From Chloroflexota bacterium (lineage in GTDB: Bacteria > Chloroflexota > Anaerolineae > Anaerolineales > E44-bin32), in NCBI GenBank assembly GCA_026390045.1, contig JAPLGR010000613.1, forward strand, positions 1-7,183: a stretch of 7,183 nt of DNA, written 5' to 3'. Shown piece by piece: positions 4,434 through 7,183 of the stretch. The notes beneath the pieces are model-generated. The model worked only from the letters and a program-made list of their open reading frames with translations. It did not search any database and was not told where the DNA came from. The translations under genes were made by a program, and so were the position numbers. The stretch's first letter is position 1. Every line of letters starts with the position of its first letter.

Positions 4434-6155
4434 ATGGCCAGGACAGGCTACGACGCCATCATCGATCACGTCGCCAACGGCGACCCCGAGGCAACTGCGG
4501 CGGCCTGCCAGCAGGCGCTGGCGAGCGGAGCACCCGCCCAAGACATCGTCACGCGCGGCCTGTCCAAGGGGATGCGCAAGATCGCCCGCGACCTGAACAA
4601 GAAGGGCATGTACCTGGGCACGATGCTCGGCTCCTCGTTCGCCTTCAACGCCGGCTATGAAGCGCTGCGCCCGCAGTTGGAGCGCGAGCGCGGCGCCCCG
4701 GAGGGCACGGTGGTCCTGGGCGTCATGGATGGTCCGTGGACCATCGGCACCGGCATCGTCAGCGCCGTCCTGCAGGCCAACAACTTTCGCGTGATCGACG
4801 CCGGCTCGGACGTCCCCCCGGAGCACGTCGTCGCCGCGGCGGTCGAGGCCAAGGCTGACGTCGTCGCCGTGGGAATGTACCTCTCCTACAAGCTCGACCT
4901 GCTGCGCCGGCTGGCCGACGGATTGGCCGCCGCCGGCCTTCGGCACAAGGTCCGCCTCCTCCTAAGCGGCCCCGCGGGCAGCCCGCGCATCGCCGAGACC
5001 TACGGCGCCGACGTGTATCTCCCCGACGCCGAAGCGATCCTCGAGGAGTGCCGTACGTTCCTCGCCTCCAGGAAGGGCGAGATGACCTCGCGCCAGCGGG
5101 TGTTGACGGCGCTCAAGCTGCAGGAGCCCGACCGCGTCCCGCTGGTCGCCTTCTCGATGACGTTCACCGCCAAGCACGCCGGCGTCAAGTTCTCGGACTA
5201 CGTCTCGCGGGCCGAGGTCATGGCCGAAGCGGAGATCAAGGCCTGCCGCCGATTCGGATGGGACGACGTGTGCAACTCGTCCGACGTGGGGCTCTTCGCC
5301 CAGGCGATCGGCGGCGAGGTCTTCATGCCCGAGGACGACATCCCGCGCATCGTCAAGCCGGTGCTGAGCATCGACCACCCGCGCGAGGACTTCGAGCGCA
5401 TCCGCCAGCGGCCGGTGGAGGAGTACATCCAGAACGGCCGGCTGGCCGAACTGATCCGCTCGGTCAAGTACATGCCCCAGGGCGTGGGCGATGAGGTGGC
5501 GGTCATCGGCTGGATCGAGGGCGCCTTCCAGGGAACGATGCTGCTGTTTGGCGCCGACCCGCGGGCCTGGCTGGTGATGCGCTCCGATCCGGGACTGACG
5601 TTCGAGATCTTCTCCTGGTACAACGACTACGCCTTCGCCGCCGCCAAGGCGATGATCGACAACGGCGCCGATATCATCGGCTGCGGTGAGTCGGGCGCCT
5701 ACTTCCTCTCGCCTGAGCTGTTCCAGATGGCCGCCTTCCCCTTCGAGCAACCGCTCTTCCAGCGCATCACCGAGGCCGGGGGCAAGGTCCTGATCCACTG
5801 CTGCGGCAACGTACCTCAGTGCATCGGCTTCGCCCCGGACCTCAACCCTGGAGGTGCCATCCAGTTCGACTACCAGGTCAACCTGGCCAAGGCGAAGAAG
5901 CAGATCGGCGACCGCATCACGCTGATGGGCAACCTGGACTGCAATCGCATCCTGCACCTAGGATCGAAGGATGACGTCCTGCGGACCTGCCGCAAGGCCA
6001 TCCGCGATGCCGGTGCTGGCGGGGGCTACTGGCTGAGCGGCGGGTGCGAGATCCCGCGCGATATGCCGTACGAGAACATGGACGCCATGTTCCAGTCAGT
6101 GAACACGTACGGCCGCTATCCGCTGCCCGCCGCCAAGCAGTCCAGTGCCGCGTAG
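4434..6155 (+). CDS. Corrinoid-binding domain / UroD-type methyltransferase fusion
   Basis: This 573-residue protein is predicted to carry out methyl transfer in C1 metabolism. Residues 1-90 resemble the helical cap of MtaC-type corrinoid proteins (GMRKIARDLNKKGMYLGTML). Residues 91-213 are the Rossmann-like B12 domain (TIGTGIVSAVLQANNFRVIDAGSDVP, then GADVYLPDAEAILEE). The expected DxHxxG motif reads DGPWTIG, with Trp102 where the cobalt-ligating His belongs, and the later GG appears as Ser178-Gly179. From Met217 (MTSRQRVLTALKLQEPDRVP) a UroD/MtaA/MtbA-type domain begins. Its zinc ligands are visible: His455-x-Cys457 (HCCG) and Cys538 in SGGCEIPRDMPYEN, so this half looks catalytically complete. 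CmuA of chloromethane degraders joins the same two domains in the opposite order. It ends in TAG and is followed 38 bases later by the symporter gene. Methyl donor and acceptor are unknown; uroporphyrinogen decarboxylation is unlikely given the zinc motif. Confidence 0.9.
   Translation: MARTGYDAIIDHVANGDPEATAAACQQALASGAPAQDIVTRGLSKGMRKIARDLNKKGMYLGTMLGSSFAFNAGYEALRPQLERERGAPEGTVVLGVMDGPWTIGTGIVSAVLQANNFRVIDAGSDVPPEHVVAAAVEAKADVVAVGMYLSYKLDLLRRLADGLAAAGLRHKVRLLLSGPAGSPRIAETYGADVYLPDAEAILEECRTFLASRKGEMTSRQRVLTALKLQEPDRVPLVAFSMTFTAKHAGVKFSDYVSRAEVMAEAEIKACRRFGWDDVCNSSDVGLFAQAIGGEVFMPEDDIPRIVKPVLSIDHPREDFERIRQRPVEEYIQNGRLAELIRSVKYMPQGVGDEVAVIGWIEGAFQGTMLLFGADPRAWLVMRSDPGLTFEIFSWYNDYAFAAAKAMIDNGADIIGCGESGAYFLSPELFQMAAFPFEQPLFQRITEAGGKVLIHCCGNVPQCIGFAPDLNPGGAIQFDYQVNLAKAKKQIGDRITLMGNLDCNRILHLGSKDDVLRTCRKAIRDAGAGGGYWLSGGCEIPRDMPYENMDAMFQSVNTYGRYPLPAAKQSSAA
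5070..5084 (+). promoter_or_regulatory. Possible internal translation start for the methyltransferase domain
   Basis: AGGAAGGG (5070-5077) lies 4 bases before the in-frame ATG 5082, which is exactly the first residue of the UroD-type domain and resembles the usual N-terminus of stand-alone MtaA-like proteins. Initiation here would give a free 357-residue methyltransferase besides the fusion. It may instead be a relic of a former separate gene. Confidence 0.3.
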
Positions 6156-6170
6156 CGCCTATCCAAATCG

Positions 6171-6182
6171 GATCCGCGGATC
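6171..6182. repeat. 12-base palindrome beside the symporter ribosome binding site
   Basis: GATCCGCGGATC is perfectly self-complementary and sits in the 38-base gap between the two genes, directly abutting the AGGAG (6183-6187) of the downstream gene. It is too short and lacks the T-run needed for an intrinsic terminator. Confidence 0.35.
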
Positions 6183-6193
6183 AGGAGTGCGAC

Positions 6194-7183
6194 ATGCGAA
6201 CCAGACGCGCCAACATCGCCTACGCCATCGGGACCGTGGCCTCGCCGCTCTTGTTCCAGGCCATCGGCGCCTACTTGATCTTCTTCTATACCGATGTCGT
6301 GCGCCTTGAGGTCGGCCTGATCAGCCTGGCCTACTCGCTCTCCTACGGCATCTGGAACGCGATCAATGATCCGCTTGTCGGCCACCTGTCTGATCGGACG
6401 CGGACGCGCTGGGGGCGCCGCATCCCATTCATCTTCGTCGGCGCGCCGCTGGCGGCGCTGCTGTTCGTGGCCGTGTGGTCCCCGCCGGTCGGTGGGCAGC
6501 CGCTGTCCGTCCCGCACGACCTCCGGATCTTCCTCTACCTGGCGGTGACCATCGGCCTGTTCGACCTGATGTTCACCTCGGCCAACATCTCTTACGCCTC
6601 GCTGTTCCCCGAGATGTTCCCCGATCTCAAGCAGCGCACGAGCGTCATGATCCCGCGGCAGATCGCCGCTGTGGTCGGCCTGCTCCTTGGCCTGGGCGCC
6701 TGGCCGGTCCTGGTGAAGGTCTTCACGGCCAGCACGGGCGAATTCGGCAGCCGAACGGTGACCGCCGCCCTCCTCGGGGCGATCGCCTGGGCGGCCTTCT
6801 GGATCTCGCTCTTGGGCAGCCGTGAGCGCCGCGAGTTCAGCCAGGAGCCCAGTCTGCCGCTTGCCGCCGCGTTCAGGGTGACGTTCACCAACCGCACGTT
6901 CCTGGCAGCGGCCGTCGGGACGCTGGTCATCAACTACATCTGGTCGTGGCTGGCGGCGATGGCGCCGTTCTTCGTCAAGTACATCCTCGGCGCGCCGGAC
7001 GAGCAGATGAGCATCCTGTTCCTGGCGATGTTCGGCACGTCGATCGTGTTCTACCCGCTGTGGCGATGGATTACGCTGCGCATCGGCTCGAAGCGGGCCC
7101 TGGTCATCTCGGTGACGCTCTACGCCCTGCTGATCTTCCCTGTGCTGTTCATCTCGGACTTCACGCTGGCGATCATCACCTTC
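6194..7183 (+). CDS. GPH-family (MelB-like) MFS symporter, 3' end outside window
   Basis: The first 330 residues of a cation- or proton-coupled glycoside-pentoside-hexuronide-type transporter are present; the family usually has about 450, so roughly a quarter is missing. AGGAG (6183-6187) lies 6 bases before the ATG. About nine hydrophobic segments are visible. The family signature is clear: NDPLVGHLSDRTRTRWGRR at residues 58-76 (helix II and loop 2-3) and SYASLFPEMFPDLKQRT at 133-149. MelB binds sodium through Asp55, Asn58, Asp59 and Asp124 (from memory). Here the aligned positions appear to be Asn55, Asn58, Asp59 and Asn131, so the cation site is altered. Position 38 bases after the methyltransferase gene, on the same strand and without a terminator, suggests co-transcription and uptake of its substrate. 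Members of this family do not all carry sugars, so a methylated or methoxylated compound is possible but unproven. Confidence 0.88.
   Translation, partial: MRTRRANIAYAIGTVASPLLFQAIGAYLIFFYTDVVRLEVGLISLAYSLSYGIWNAINDPLVGHLSDRTRTRWGRRIPFIFVGAPLAALLFVAVWSPPVGGQPLSVPHDLRIFLYLAVTIGLFDLMFTSANISYASLFPEMFPDLKQRTSVMIPRQIAAVVGLLLGLGAWPVLVKVFTASTGEFGSRTVTAALLGAIAWAAFWISLLGSRERREFSQEPSLPLAAAFRVTFTNRTFLAAAVGTLVINYIWSWLAAMAPFFVKYILGAPDEQMSILFLAMFGTSIVFYPLWRWITLRIGSKRALVISVTLYALLIFPVLFISDFTLAIITF

Noticed and set aside
4260..4946. Minus-strand open frame opposite the corrinoid domain and leader
   Set aside because: Same antisense effect; it spans the leader hairpin and the plus-strand start, with no recognisable protein features.
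4962..5957. Long minus-strand open frame (331 codons) opposite the methyltransferase gene
   Set aside because: It is the antisense shadow of a GC-rich gene: the translation is rich in Ala, Leu, Gly, Val, Asp and Arg, shows no domain, and the plus strand here encodes clear UroD-family motifs.
4434..6155. Uroporphyrinogen decarboxylase (hemE) of heme synthesis
   Set aside because: The H-x-C and GGC zinc motif and the fused B12-binding domain mark the methyltransferase branch of the UroD superfamily, and no heme-synthesis genes are nearby.

Overview
The window looks like a high-GC bacterial chromosome. The adaptor's signal peptide ends in a lipobox Cys followed by a Thr/Pro/Glu-rich linker. Next to it are a lipoprotein efflux adaptor, a MacB-type permease, a corrinoid/UroD methyltransferase fusion and a GPH-family symporter. 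This combination suggests an uncultured anaerobic, monoderm-type bacterium such as a Chloroflexota/Anaerolineae member. That placement is inference; no rRNA or other marker gene is present.

Left half (minus strand, about 1-3986): an efflux operon under an ArsR/SmtB-type repressor. In order of transcription it holds a sigma70-like promoter, a 12-2-12 operator over the transcription start, the repressor gene (3933-3640), a 749-residue MacB/FtsX-type permease built as a tandem duplication (3504-1255), a lipoprotein MacA/HlyD-type adaptor (1208-32), and the first codons of what is probably the ABC ATPase (35-1), which overlaps the adaptor stop as ATGA. Two genes carry apparent lesions. The adaptor has one extra base near 712-714. 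The repressor ends at an amber codon in the middle of what would otherwise be a complete SmtB-type alpha-5 zinc site. Either the operon is decaying or the assembly has two errors.

Middle (about 3987-4433): a divergent intergenic region with no convincing gene. It contains a good sigma70-like promoter reading right (TTGACT-17-TATCAT, 4195-4223). Immediately downstream is a strong hairpin (4236-4278), followed by an untranslated leader of about 150 nt before the next gene.

Right half (plus strand, 4434-7183): a two-gene unit. The first gene encodes a 573-residue fusion of an N-terminal B12-binding (MtaC-like) domain and a C-terminal UroD/MtaA-type methyltransferase domain. The zinc site of the methyltransferase half is intact, but the corrinoid half lacks the axial histidine (DGPWTIG where DxHxxG is expected). 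The second gene, 38 nt downstream and cut by the window edge, encodes a GPH/MelB-type symporter. Together they suggest uptake of a methylated substrate followed by corrinoid- or zinc-dependent methyl transfer; the substrate cannot be read from the sequence.

The observations most worth following are the His-less corrinoid domain in a reversed CmuA-like fusion, the amber codon that splits the zinc site of the repressor, and the promoter-proximal leader hairpin.
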